Shown: piece by piece, positions 1 to 6,762 of the stretch
How the letters are laid out: the number at the start of each line of letters is the position of its first letter
How positions within the stretch are numbered: position 1 is the stretch's first letter
DNA from: Clostridiales bacterium
GTDB taxonomy: Bacteria; Bacillota; Clostridia; Christensenellales; CAG-138
Reading direction: 5' to 3'
NCBI GenBank assembly: GCA_009783775.1
Contig: WRCT01000013.1
Coordinates: forward strand, 1 to 18,993
DNA: 18,993 nt
The notes under the pieces: generated by a model
What the model saw: only the letters and a program-made list of their open reading frames with translations
Databases searched by the model: none
What the model was told of the DNA's origin: nothing
Position numbers and translations under genes: made by a program

Positions 1-48
1 CCGCAATCTCAAATCGAGAGAGATTGCGGGTCAAGCCCGCAATGACGG
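1..48. repeat. CATTGCG-type intergenic repeat (left part may be cut by the window)
   Basis: The inverted repeat CCGCAATCTC (1-10) / GAGATTGCGG (20-29) is followed by CCCGCAATGACGG. On the reverse strand it reads CCGTCATTGCGGGCTTGACC and then CGCAATCTC. I recognise this word pattern from memory as a dispersed intergenic repeat found in many bacterial genomes. A related, more degenerate element lies at 3700-3756. No coding potential is supported here. Confidence 0.6.
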
Positions 49-77
49 TTTGTGGACAGGTCTAATGTGCAAAACTT

Positions 78-105
78 GCAGTTTACACATTGCAGTTTGT
101 AGTTT
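78..105. repeat. Heptamer tandem array, GCAGTTT type
   Basis: Four 7-nt units in register: GCAGTTT, ACACATT (diverged), GCAGTTT, GTAGTTT. The array overlaps the possible -35 region of the HD-domain gene. It is one of five heptameric arrays in this window; the others are near 827-884, 3615-3642, 7766-7800 and 12349-12411. Each has its own consensus word. Confidence 0.55.
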
Positions 106-125
106 GACAAAAAGCGTGATATAAT
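97..125 (+). promoter_or_regulatory. Putative promoter of the HD-domain gene (leaderless configuration)
   Basis: A perfect TATAAT lies at 120-125, 17 nt downstream of TTGTAG (97-102), a weak -35. A TTGACA at 104-109 is only 10 nt from the -10, too close for sigma-A. The -10 ends six bases before the ATG at 132, so transcription would start at or next to the start codon. No Shine-Dalgarno sequence precedes it; TTTCCCC fills the gap. Confidence 0.6.
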
Positions 126-131
126 TTCCCC

Positions 132-791
132 ATGATCACTTACGAACAAATCAAACAAAACGAAACCATTCGCGTGCTGATCGAGCGCGCGGACGAGGCG
201 CTGGGCGCGCTGGGATATACCGAGCACAGTCTGGCGCACGTGGGGCTGGTGGCGGAGAATGCCAGATATATTTTGGAGACGATGGGCTACAGCGCGCGTG
301 AGGTGGAGCTATGTCAGATCGCCGCCTATATGCACGACATCGGCAACCTGGTCAACCGCAAGGGGCATTCGCAGAGCGGCGCGCTGATGGCGTTTCAGAT
401 TCTGACGGACCTGGGCATGGACGTGGCGGACATCGCCTGCGTCGTTTCGGCGATCGGCAACCATGACGAGGGCGATGGCGTGGCCATCACGCCCGTGGCC
501 GCCGCGCTGATTTTGGCCGACAAAACCGATGTGCGGCGCACGCGCGTGCGCAACGCGGACCCTGCGGCCTTTGACATTCACGACAGGGTGAACTATTCCG
601 CCCGCAAATCGCTGGTGCGGATCAACGAGGAGCACAGCCTAATCAAGCTAAAGCTGACGGTGGATACCAAGTACGGTTCTGTGATGGATTATTTCGAGAT
701 CTTCCTGGGACGTATGCTGCTCTGCCGCAAGGCGGCGGCGGTGCTAGGGCTGGAGTTTAAGCTGATTATCAATGAGCAGCAGTTGATTTAG
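132..791 (+). CDS. HD-domain phosphohydrolase
   Basis: A 219-residue soluble protein of the HD metal-dependent phosphohydrolase superfamily. Metal-ligand candidates are H32 and H36 (EHSLAH), the HD doublet H68-D69 (MHDIGN), H79, H111 (IGNHDEG) and D130 (LADKTD). From memory, this full-length architecture is a conserved Clostridia family annotated only as HD-domain protein. The substrate is unknown; such domains usually hydrolyse nucleotides or phosphate esters. The conserved N-terminus (ITYEQIKQN) supports the ATG at 132, even though it has no ribosome-binding site and lies six bases after a TATAAT box. It stands alone; the next gene on this strand starts 118 nt later, after repeats. Family assignment is firm, biological role is not. 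Confidence 0.88.
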   Translation: MITYEQIKQNETIRVLIERADEALGALGYTEHSLAHVGLVAENARYILETMGYSAREVELCQIAAYMHDIGNLVNRKGHSQSGALMAFQILTDLGMDVADIACVVSAIGNHDEGDGVAITPVAAALILADKTDVRRTRVRNADPAAFDIHDRVNYSARKSLVRINEEHSLIKLKLTVDTKYGSVMDYFEIFLGRMLLCRKAAAVLGLEFKLIINEQQLI

Positions 792-797
792 ACGGCT

Positions 798-822
798 GTA
801 GGGCGGGGGCTTGCTCCCGCCG
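798..822. repeat. 25-nt GC-rich hairpin repeat, copy 1
   Basis: It starts GTAGGGCGGG, has the centre GGCTTGCT and ends CCCGCCG, forming a GGCGGG/CCCGCC stem. An exact 25-nt second copy lies at 12413-12437. No T-run follows, so it is not a normal intrinsic terminator, although it sits just behind the HD-gene stop codon. Both copies adjoin a heptamer array. Confidence 0.75.
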
Positions 823-825
823 TAG

Positions 826-884
826 CAGTGGGCAGTGGACAGAAACGCTCACGCGGGTTTTTCTACGGCTCACTGCCCACTGAC
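826..884. repeat. Inverted pair of heptamer repeats
   Basis: CAGTGGGCAGTG (826-837) is the exact reverse complement of CACTGCCCACTG (871-882). Each arm consists of 7-nt units: AGTGGGC and AGTGGAC on the left, CACTGCC and CACTGAC on the right. The arms enclose about 33 nt containing a T-run. The element lies immediately upstream of the ribosome-binding site of the dockerin gene. Confidence 0.6.
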
Positions 885-909
885 CACTATTAAATTGGAG
901 GAAATGTTT

Positions 910-3615
910 ATGAAACGCAACACAGGAAAAAGGATTTTGTCCCTGCTGCTCGGCCTGGTTTTGGCGTTGGGCCTGCTGCCGCTGATGACGTTCGCGGACG
1001 GACCCGTCTGTGAAATCGGCACGACGCAATACGATAACCTTGGCGACGCATTGGACGCGGCGACGGACGGCGACACCATCAAACTGCTGGCTAACTCGTC
1101 GCACCACAGCAGTGGCATCTTAATCAAGGATATCCACATCACCTTCGATGCAAATGGTTTCATTCTGAATGTGGTAGGCAAGGGCGGACCCGTGCTGGAA
1201 GTTGACGGTGGGCAAGTGCAACTCGTCGACAGCAGCGCCGGACAAGAGGGCGCATTCTATGTCTACAGCAACGCTTACTTCAGCACCGGTGTGTATGCGC
1301 ACAACGGCGGCAAGGCTGAGGTGACAAGCACTGTGGGTGTAACTGGTGTGCGGGCCATAGGCGCGGGCAGCGAGGTGACGGTGACCGGCTTTGTCATTGG
1401 TACGCGGGAGGCCGGCGTGGAAACATACGATGGCGCGTCAGTCACGGTCGGCGGCAATGTTTCGGGCGGCGAGGAATATCTCAAATCCGGCGTGAGCGCG
1501 GTTCAAGCGAACACAGAGGTCTGGGTCGGCGGAAATGTGTCGGGCGGCACAGGCGGCGTAGCTGCCATGAGGGGCGCGGCGGTTACGGTTGGCGGGAATG
1601 TCCACGCGAGCGGAGAAGACTGTGTCGGCGCGTATGCCTCCGAGGCGAGCACCGTCACCATCGGCGGGAATGTCAGCATTGGCAACGCAAGCGGGATTGG
1701 CGTCATGACGTTTAAGGGCGCCAACAACATCACGATTGACGGCACGATTACCGTCCCGTCCGGCGCGACGTATATTTCCATCAACGGCACGCCAAAACCG
1801 CCAACAGGCAACCAGCTTTCTTCCGGCAAGCCCGGTTATCTCGAATACAGCGACAATATAGACTTTGTCTGGGTGCGGGTTCCCTATCACGCCGGCGATA
1901 TCGCGGCGGTGAACGCGATCATTGAAAACAACGGACTCAATTGGGAGAAGTGGGAAACGGGAAACGTTCCTCCGGCAAGCTGGACGGGCGTGACATGGAC
2001 GGTTGTCTCCCGACAGATGCGCATAACCGTGCTGTCGGTCCCGGGCCGAACTCCGTCTCTGACCGACACACTGGACGCGTCCGCGCTGTCCGCGCTGACG
2101 GTATTATCCTGCGAGGACAACAATAATCTGGCCGGACTCACTGTCTCCGGCCTTACAAAACTGAAATCTCTGTTTGCCAAAGGCACCGCGATCACATCGC
2201 TGGATGTGTCGGACTGTGCCGCGCTGGAGCAGCTGGATTGCACCGGCACGCTCAGCCTGGAAACGCTGACGCTGGGCGCGCACCCCGACCTGCTCAAGAT
2301 AAGCTTGAACGCTACGCCCAAGCTGACCGGCACCCTGGACGCGTCAAACTGCCCCAAGCTGACAACGTTGTCGATGGGCCCCTGGCCCGGCACGCCCCTG
2401 TCACGCGTGATCCTGCCGGGCGGATACGATATGACGTTCCATGCCGATCCGGCGCACGGCGGAAAAGTGGGTATCGCGTCGGACAACTTCCTCGACAGCA
2501 CAAGATCCATTTCCCTGTTCCCCGCGCCGAACGAGGGCTGCTCCCTTACCGGCTGGTCGCAGGAGCCTGCCATCACCGGGTTGGGAACCACCTGGGGCTC
2601 ATACGGACAATTCTTTTTATGGCATCTAACGCCGGACGTGCCCGTGACGGTCACGGCGCATTTTAGCCTGCCGCCCGTCTGCGAAATCGTGGGCGGGGCG
2701 CAATACGCCGATCTGGCCGACGCGTTGGCGGCCGTACCGAACAACGGGACGATCAAACTGCTGGCTGATATTGACTATGCAAAGGGCATTTTGATCACAA
2801 ACACCAATCTTACCTTTGATGTAAACGGCTATACCCTGAACGTGATTTGCTCGGACACCAGAGTGACAGGGTATGGCGACGCGCTGACGGTGGACGGCGG
2901 GAAACTGCTGCTGACGGACAGCAGCGAGGGTAAAACGGGCGCGCTGAACGTCACTGCGCTCACAGACATCGGCGCCGGTGTCTATGTGTTGGGTGGCGGC
3001 ACGGCCGAGGTGACCGGCGCCACGGGCGATTATTTCGGCGCGGTGGTCAAGGGCGAGGACTCGAGCTTGACGGTTGCCGCCGATGTGGTCGGGGTTGCCG
3101 ACACCGGCCTTTTGGTCCACGGCGGAACTGCCGCGGTCGGCGGCGATGTGGTGGGCGGCGCCCGCGGCGTGCAGACGACCGGCGATGTGACCGTAGGCGG
3201 CAATGTGACGGGCGGTACGGTTGGCGTGTTTGTTTCCGGCCGCGGGACGGCCACCGTGGAGGGCGCGATTCTGGTACCGGCCGGCAAAGCTTTTATCTCG
3301 ACCGACAACGGCGATAAGACGCAGATGGATTATGAGCGCGTATCTTCCAAGTCGGGTTATTGGGAGTACACGGACGGCGAGAGCTTTGTCTGGGTGCGCC
3401 TGCCAAACACGGCCACGTTACGCGGTGACGCGAACTGCGACACGCAAGTCAACGCGGCGGACGCGGCGGCGATCCTGCGCCATTTGGTCGAGCTGACCAA
3501 GCTGACCCCGCAGGGCCTGATCAACGCCAAAGTGACGGCGGGCACGGGCGCTGTCAACGCGGCTGACGCGGCAAAGATCCTGCGCGTGCTGGTGGAGTTG
3601 GAACCGCCGCTGTAG
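910..3615 (+). CDS. Secreted beta-helix/leucine-rich-repeat protein with C-terminal dockerin
   Basis: A 901-residue exported protein. GGAGG at 897-901 sits 8 nt before ATG 910, which favours this start over ATG 904 (2-nt spacing) or an upstream GTG. Residues 1-30 form a signal peptide. Residues 34 to about 325 and 591 to about 830 are two related modules. Both open with CEI, then QY and a DALDA/DALAA stretch, and end GY.EY followed by FVWVR. Each contains Gly/Val-rich repeats (VGGNVSGG type) suggesting a parallel beta-helix. Residues about 388-490 are leucine-rich-repeat-like. The C-terminus (837-901) is a type I dockerin: the first loop GDANCDTQVNAAD is intact, while the second lacks acidic ligands. 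Inference: a surface or cellulosome-like component bound through a cohesin. No catalytic domain is recognisable. Confidence 0.85.
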   Translation: MKRNTGKRILSLLLGLVLALGLLPLMTFADGPVCEIGTTQYDNLGDALDAATDGDTIKLLANSSHHSSGILIKDIHITFDANGFILNVVGKGGPVLEVDGGQVQLVDSSAGQEGAFYVYSNAYFSTGVYAHNGGKAEVTSTVGVTGVRAIGAGSEVTVTGFVIGTREAGVETYDGASVTVGGNVSGGEEYLKSGVSAVQANTEVWVGGNVSGGTGGVAAMRGAAVTVGGNVHASGEDCVGAYASEASTVTIGGNVSIGNASGIGVMTFKGANNITIDGTITVPSGATYISINGTPKPPTGNQLSSGKPGYLEYSDNIDFVWVRVPYHAGDIAAVNAIIENNGLNWEKWETGNVPPASWTGVTWTVVSRQMRITVLSVPGRTPSLTDTLDASALSALTVLSCEDNNNLAGLTVSGLTKLKSLFAKGTAITSLDVSDCAALEQLDCTGTLSLETLTLGAHPDLLKISLNATPKLTGTLDASNCPKLTTLSMGPWPGTPLSRVILPGGYDMTFHADPAHGGKVGIASDNFLDSTRSISLFPAPNEGCSLTGWSQEPAITGLGTTWGSYGQFFLWHLTPDVPVTVTAHFSLPPVCEIVGGAQYADLADALAAVPNNGTIKLLADIDYAKGILITNTNLTFDVNGYTLNVICSDTRVTGYGDALTVDGGKLLLTDSSEGKTGALNVTALTDIGAGVYVLGGGTAEVTGATGDYFGAVVKGEDSSLTVAADVVGVADTGLLVHGGTAAVGGDVVGGARGVQTTGDVTVGGNVTGGTVGVFVSGRGTATVEGAILVPAGKAFISTDNGDKTQMDYERVSSKSGYWEYTDGESFVWVRLPNTATLRGDANCDTQVNAADAAAILRHLVELTKLTPQGLINAKVTAGTGAVNAADAAKILRVLVELEPPL

Positions 3616-3642
3616 TTACAGGTTATAGGTTACAGGTTACAA
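3615..3642. repeat. Heptamer tandem array, GTTACAG type
   Basis: Four perfect-register 7-nt units: GTTACAG, GTTATAG, GTTACAG, GTTACAA. The first base of the array is the last base of the TAG stop codon of the dockerin gene, so the array begins exactly where coding ends. Confidence 0.7.
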
Positions 3643-3644
3643 GA

Positions 3645-3675
3645 AACCGAGCCTTGGCAATGCCAAGGCTCGGTT
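3645..3675. terminator. Long perfect hairpin, possible terminator of the dockerin gene
   Basis: A 15-nt arm AACCGAGCCTTGGCA (3645-3659), one central base and the exact reverse complement (3661-3675). The stem is very strong, but only a broken T-rich tail (GTTGTTGGTT) follows. Termination is plausible rather than certain; it could equally be an mRNA 3'-end stabiliser or another repeat element. Confidence 0.55.
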
Positions 3676-3699
3676 GTTGGTTATGAGGGTTGGGAGACT

Positions 3700-3756
3700 G
3701 GATTGCTTCGTCGTGATACTTTCGTTTTTATGGCCTCCCCGCTCCTCGCAATGACA
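3700..3756. repeat. CATTGCG-type repeat, degenerate copy
   Basis: On the reverse strand it begins TGTCATTGCGAGGAGCGG and ends GACGAAGCAATCC, with a diverged A/T-rich centre. The ends match the TGTCATTGCGAGGAGC...GAAGCAATCC dispersed repeat known from many genomes (recalled, not searched). Its outer word GTCATTGCG is shared with the element at 1-48. Confidence 0.6.
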
Positions 3757-3998
3757 AGATATTTACGCGCTCAACAAACATTTGAAAAATAATAATATCC
3801 CCTCTTAAGTTTTTTCGAAGGGGGTGTTGGGGTCGGAGCCGAAGCGCGCCCTGTGGGCGAAGAAACGAGGCGAAAGACCAGTGAGCAAAGAAGGCTTGCA
3901 AGCGTGAGGCTGCAAGCCGACTATTGCGAACTGAGTGTTCCTCAGCTTTTCTTAAAAAAGGTTTCCCCCACAAAAAGCCACTACAAAACTATATTCAG
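3757..3998. other. Gene-free intergenic stretch with nested hairpins, probable dispersed element
   Basis: About 240 nt between the CATTGCG repeat and the aldolase stop codon. It contains CGCCC-TGT-GGGCG (3847-3859) and GGCTTGCA/TGCAAGCC (3893-3900/3911-3918). It is bounded by C/T-rich and A/C-rich ends (CCCCTCTTAAG near 3798, TTTCCCCCAC near 3962). A reverse-strand open frame crosses it, but it has basic, low-complexity composition and spans the adjacent repeat, so I do not call a gene. I see no promoter or clear terminator for the aldolase here. Confidence 0.45.
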
Positions 3999-4934
3999 CT
4001 ACACTTTATCGTTGCTGCCCAATACCTTTACGATCTTGTGCGCGACCATATCGCGGATCGCGGCGCGCGCGGGATTGAGATACTCGCGCGGGTCAAAGTG
4101 CGAGGGGTACTCGGCGAAATGCTCGCGGACCGTGGCCGTCATGGCCAGGCGCAGGTCGGAGTCGATGTTGATCTTGCAGACCGCCATACCCGCCGCTTTG
4201 CGCAGCATTTCCTCGGGAATGCCCACCGCGTCCGGCATTTGCCCGCCGTAGCGGTTGATCATCTCCACAAACTTCGGGACCACGCTGGAGGCGCCGTGCA
4301 GCACGATCGGGAACCCCGGCAGGCGGCTTTCGATCTCCTCCAGAATATCAAAGCGCAGCTGCGGCTTGGTGCCCGGCTTGAACTTATACGCGCCGTGGCT
4401 GGTGCCGATGGCGATGGCCAGGCTGTCCACGCCGGTGCGGGAGACGAAGTCCTGCACTTGGTCGGGGTCCGTATAGGACGCGTCCTCGGCGGAGACCTTC
4501 ACATCGTCCTCGATGCCTGCCAGGCGGCCCAGCTCGCCCTCGACGACCACGCCGTGGTCATGCGCGTATTCGACGACGCGGCGGGTGAGCGCGACATTGT
4601 CCTCATAGCTGTGGTGCGATCCGTCGATCATGACGGAGGAGAACCCACCGTCGATACAGCTCTTGCAAAGCTCAAAGGTATCGCCGTGGTCGAGGTGCAC
4701 GCAGATGGGCAGGTCGGTCTCGATGATCGACGCCTCGATCAGTTTCATCAGATAGGTGTGGTTCGCGTACCTGCGCGCGCCGCTGGAGACCTGCAAAATC
4801 AGGGGCGAGCGCAGCTCTTTGGCCGCCTCCGTAATGCCCTGAATGATCTCCATGTTATTCACATTGAACGCGCCGACGGCATAGCCGTCCGCGTACGCTT
4901 TTTGAAACATCTCCCTGCTGGTTACAATCGCCAT
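3999..4934 (-). CDS. fba: Class II fructose-bisphosphate aldolase
   Basis: A 311-residue cytosolic enzyme that reversibly cleaves fructose 1,6-bisphosphate to dihydroxyacetone phosphate and glyceraldehyde 3-phosphate (glycolysis/gluconeogenesis). Class II hallmarks: catalytic D82 with zinc ligand H83 in HLDHGD, the DGSH motif near 104-107, the VEGELGRLAG loop at 131-140 carrying E134, H180 in GTSHG and H213 in LHGASS. Length is normal for the family. AGGGAGAGG precedes the ATG by a few bases, and a TTGCAT-17-TATAAT promoter lies upstream on the same strand. It is transcribed alone and is divergent from the ribbon-helix-helix gene. No convincing terminator was found. A tagatose-bisphosphate or other sugar-bisphosphate aldolase role cannot be excluded by eye. 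Confidence 0.93.
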   Translation of the reverse strand: MAIVTSREMFQKAYADGYAVGAFNVNNMEIIQGITEAAKELRSPLILQVSSGARRYANHTYLMKLIEASIIETDLPICVHLDHGDTFELCKSCIDGGFSSVMIDGSHHSYEDNVALTRRVVEYAHDHGVVVEGELGRLAGIEDDVKVSAEDASYTDPDQVQDFVSRTGVDSLAIAIGTSHGAYKFKPGTKPQLRFDILEEIESRLPGFPIVLHGASSVVPKFVEMINRYGGQMPDAVGIPEEMLRKAAGMAVCKINIDSDLRLAMTATVREHFAEYPSHFDPREYLNPARAAIRDMVAHKIVKVLGSNDKV

Positions 4935-4972
4935 AATGCCTCTCCCTTACTTTTTCAATAAATTTCCTGCCT

Positions 4973-5001
4973 ATTATAACGCCGCCCGAACGAAAATGCA
5001 A
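4973..5001 (-). promoter_or_regulatory. Sigma-A promoter of fba
   Basis: On the reverse strand TTGCAT (5001-4996), a 17-nt spacer and a perfect TATAAT (4978-4973). The start codon lies about 38 nt downstream of the -10, behind AGGGAGAGG. The architecture is identical to the rpsB promoter at 10774-10802 (TTGCAT-17-TATAAT). Confidence 0.82.
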
Positions 5002-5020
5002 GAAGCGCGCCACAAAACTT

Positions 5021-5066
5021 GTTCGTATGCGTATTCGTATTCGAAAAAAGAACCTATATTTAGAAT
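5021..5066 (+). promoter_or_regulatory. Possible promoter/operator of the RHH-XRE genes
   Basis: Three tandem hexamers CGTATG, CGTATT, CGTATT (5024-5041) run into TTCGAA. They are followed by TATATT (5055-5060) and TAGAAT (5061-5066), either of which could be a -10. No good -35 is seen; its position would overlap the hexamers, the arrangement expected of an operator for a self-repressing DNA-binding protein. GTTC (5021-5024) and GAAC (5050-5053) bracket the block. This is a suggestion only. Confidence 0.4.
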
Positions 5067-5104
5067 ACAATTAAGCATAAGGTCATGGAAAGAGGTGATG
5101 AAAA

Positions 5105-5284
5105 ATGTCAGATTTTATTCCGAAACAGTATAAAAAAGATCCAATAACCATTCGCATCAGTTTTCAAAAGCTGGAAAAGATTGACCAATCGGCCGCAGCG
5201 TATAACATGAGCAGAAGTGAGCTTATCAATCAATGCATTGATTACGCGCTTGCGAATATGTCCACCCCGAAAAAGGAATCGTAA
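5105..5284 (+). CDS. Small ribbon-helix-helix (CopG/Arc-like) DNA-binding protein
   Basis: A 59-residue protein that fits the ribbon-helix-helix fold. It has a short beta strand (DPITIRISF, about residues 12-20), a first helix (QKLEKIDQSAAAYN), and the turn MSRSELINQCIDYAL typical of the second helix. AGGTGAT at 5093-5099, perfectly complementary to the 16S 3' end, is 5 nt before the ATG. It ends 4 nt before the XRE gene, so the two are probably co-transcribed. Base composition is strikingly AT-rich (18 of 60 G/C in 5101-5160) against the GC-rich neighbours, which suggests recent acquisition. It may be an antitoxin-like or autoregulatory repressor; no toxin is adjacent. Confidence 0.75.
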   Translation: MSDFIPKQYKKDPITIRISFQKLEKIDQSAAAYNMSRSELINQCIDYALANMSTPKKES

Positions 5285-5288
5285 AGCT

Positions 5289-5537
5289 GTGAACCGACCG
5301 CGCCCGTTCGCCGAGCAAAAGAACATCATAGGAAAGAAGATCGTTGCGCTTCGAAAAAGGGACGGTCTTTCGCAACGGGCGCTTGCCGGAAAACTTCAGC
5401 TTGTGGGCATGGACATGGATAAAAACGTCATCACCCGTATTGAAACGGGCAAGCGTTTTGTAACGGACTTTGAAATCAAAGCGTTTGCCGAGGTTTTTGA
5501 AGTGTCCTACGGTTTCTTATTAGACGATATTTCATAG
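5289..5537 (+). CDS. XRE-family helix-turn-helix regulator
   Basis: An 82-residue single-domain Cro/CI-type protein. The HTH occupies roughly residues 13-65 (IGKKIVALRKRDGLSQRALAGKLQ, then VITRIETGKRFVTDFEIKAFAEVF), ending FLLDDIS. The GTG at 5289 is preferred: AAGGA lies 11 nt upstream inside the end of the RHH gene, and the product then begins just before the HTH. An upstream start would run back through the RHH gene in another frame. G/C content (28 of 60 in 5401-5460) is intermediate. Known relatives repress transcription as dimers. The dockerin/CAP gene begins 15 nt after its stop, so it may belong to the same transcript. Confidence 0.82.
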   Translation: MNRPRPFAEQKNIIGKKIVALRKRDGLSQRALAGKLQLVGMDMDKNVITRIETGKRFVTDFEIKAFAEVFEVSYGFLLDDIS

Positions 5538-5552
5538 CAGGGGCAAAACGCC

Positions 5553-6755
5553 ATGCGAAAAAGACTTTCCCATTTCTTCATTCTTATTTTAATATTCGTT
5601 GTGGCCTTTCCCGCCGTGACGCGGGCGGCGGCGGTGTCGCTTACGCCCGAAGAAAAGACGCTGCTTGCGGCGGGCAGGGCCGCGTACGCAAGCGCGGCAA
5701 AACAGTTCGGTCCGATCGGCGGCAGCCTGTTTGCCGAGCCGCCGCAATGCGCCGCGCTGCCGCTGCGGGCGGGCGTGTTTCTGCCAAACAAGTCAGAGGG
5801 CGCGGTCGCGTATCTGAACGCGATCCGTATCGCAGCGGGCTTGCCGCCGCTGGAATATTCGCCCGCGCTTTGTCTGGAGGCGCAGCATAAGGCCGTGCTT
5901 TGGGCCTATGCGGACAGGCACGATATCCCGTTTGGCGACCTGCCGGCGCATGGCGCCGATCCGGCTTTCTTCGGCAAAGCGGACGCCACGCCCTGCACAG
6001 AGCACCGGCATTTCGGGGATATCCGCGCCTCGCTCTTGCACGCGCTGACGGAGACCTTTGAACCGAAGGACAGGCCCGCCTGCGCGGACCGTCACAGGCT
6101 GTTGGACCCGCGCTATAGGTTCATCGGGCTTGGTCAGTCGCAGGAGGGCGGGCCCGCCGGACAGATCCAGGCGGTGCATAAATTGAGTGGGCCAAGGGTC
6201 GGCGATGCGGACCTGATCGCCTGGCCGCCCCGGGGCGTGATGGCGGCGGAGACGCTGCCGCCGGACGGGGCCTTGCGCTGGTCTATTCAGTTTCTGGCTG
6301 GCTATCAGGTGACGGCGGGCACAAAAATCGAGGTGGTTTGCCTGAACACGGGCCAGGTCTGGTCGTTTGGCGAGACACAAGAGGGCGGGGATGTGGCCTA
6401 TGCGATCCTGCCCGATTTGAATATGGTGAGTTTTTCGCGCCGCGATATGGCGCTTGTGTCGGGTTTTATTTATGAGATTTGGCTTTTCGGTCTGGAAAAC
6501 ACGGTTACGGGTGAACAGGCCGACTATCGCTACCGGACCACGGTGCAATATCTGTCGGGCCTGCGCGGCGACGCGAACGAGGACGGCGTCGTTGACGCGG
6601 CGGATGCGGCGGCCGTTTTGCGGCATTTGGTGGAGCTGACGGCATTGACCGAGACGGGAAAAAGCAACGCTTTGGTGACAGGGAACGCAAGCCTTTCCTC
6701 CGCCGACGCCGCCAAAATCCTTCGCTGGCTGGTGCAGCTGGAAAAAGAGTTATAA
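5553..6755 (+). CDS. Secreted CAP-domain (SCP/PR1-like) protein with C-terminal dockerin
   Basis: A 400-residue exported protein. Residues 1-25 form a signal peptide ending TRAAA. Residues about 82-215 resemble a CAP/SCP domain: AVAYLNAIRIAAGLPPLEYS, then CLEAQHKAVLWAYADRH, then LLDPRYRFIGLGQ. A beta-rich stretch follows (about 225-330). Residues 337-400 are a type I dockerin closely matching that of the 901-residue protein (RGDAN.D..V.AADAAA.LRHLVELT.LT). Its first calcium loop (DANEDGVVDAAD) is complete and its second (LVTGNASLSSAD) is degenerate. It starts 15 nt after the XRE stop. Likely a cell-surface or scaffold-bound protein; CAP functions in bacteria are mostly unknown. It converges on the DUF5305 gene with 7 nt between stops and no terminator. 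Confidence 0.82.
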   Translation: MRKRLSHFFILILIFVVAFPAVTRAAAVSLTPEEKTLLAAGRAAYASAAKQFGPIGGSLFAEPPQCAALPLRAGVFLPNKSEGAVAYLNAIRIAAGLPPLEYSPALCLEAQHKAVLWAYADRHDIPFGDLPAHGADPAFFGKADATPCTEHRHFGDIRASLLHALTETFEPKDRPACADRHRLLDPRYRFIGLGQSQEGGPAGQIQAVHKLSGPRVGDADLIAWPPRGVMAAETLPPDGALRWSIQFLAGYQVTAGTKIEVVCLNTGQVWSFGETQEGGDVAYAILPDLNMVSFSRRDMALVSGFIYEIWLFGLENTVTGEQADYRYRTTVQYLSGLRGDANEDGVVDAADAAAVLRHLVELTALTETGKSNALVTGNASLSSADAAKILRWLVQLEKEL

Positions 6756-6762
6756 GAATCAC

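Noticed and set aside
104..125. TTGACA paired with TATAAT as the HD-gene promoter
   Set aside because: The spacing is 10 nt, too short for a sigma-A promoter. TTGTAG at 97 has the right 17-nt distance but is weak.
798..822. Terminator for the HD gene
   Set aside because: The hairpin has no T-run, and an identical copy lies in the pyrH leader, so it is better described as a repeat.
835..909. An upstream GTG start for the 901-residue dockerin protein
   Set aside because: It would place repeat-coded residues before a normal signal peptide. GGAGG is correctly spaced only for ATG 910.
3728..3973. An 81-residue reverse-strand open frame behind fba
   Set aside because: It overlaps the CATTGCG repeat and hairpins, and its composition is that of repeat-derived spurious proteins.
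3924..4961. A long open frame antisense to the aldolase gene
   Set aside because: It is the shadow of fba in GC-rich DNA: low-complexity His/Arg/Val-rich translation, no ribosome site, no recognisable domain.
5217..5288. An earlier start for the XRE regulator
   Set aside because: It would overlap the RHH gene in another frame and add a sequence unlike HTH proteins. GTG 5289 has an AAGGA upstream.
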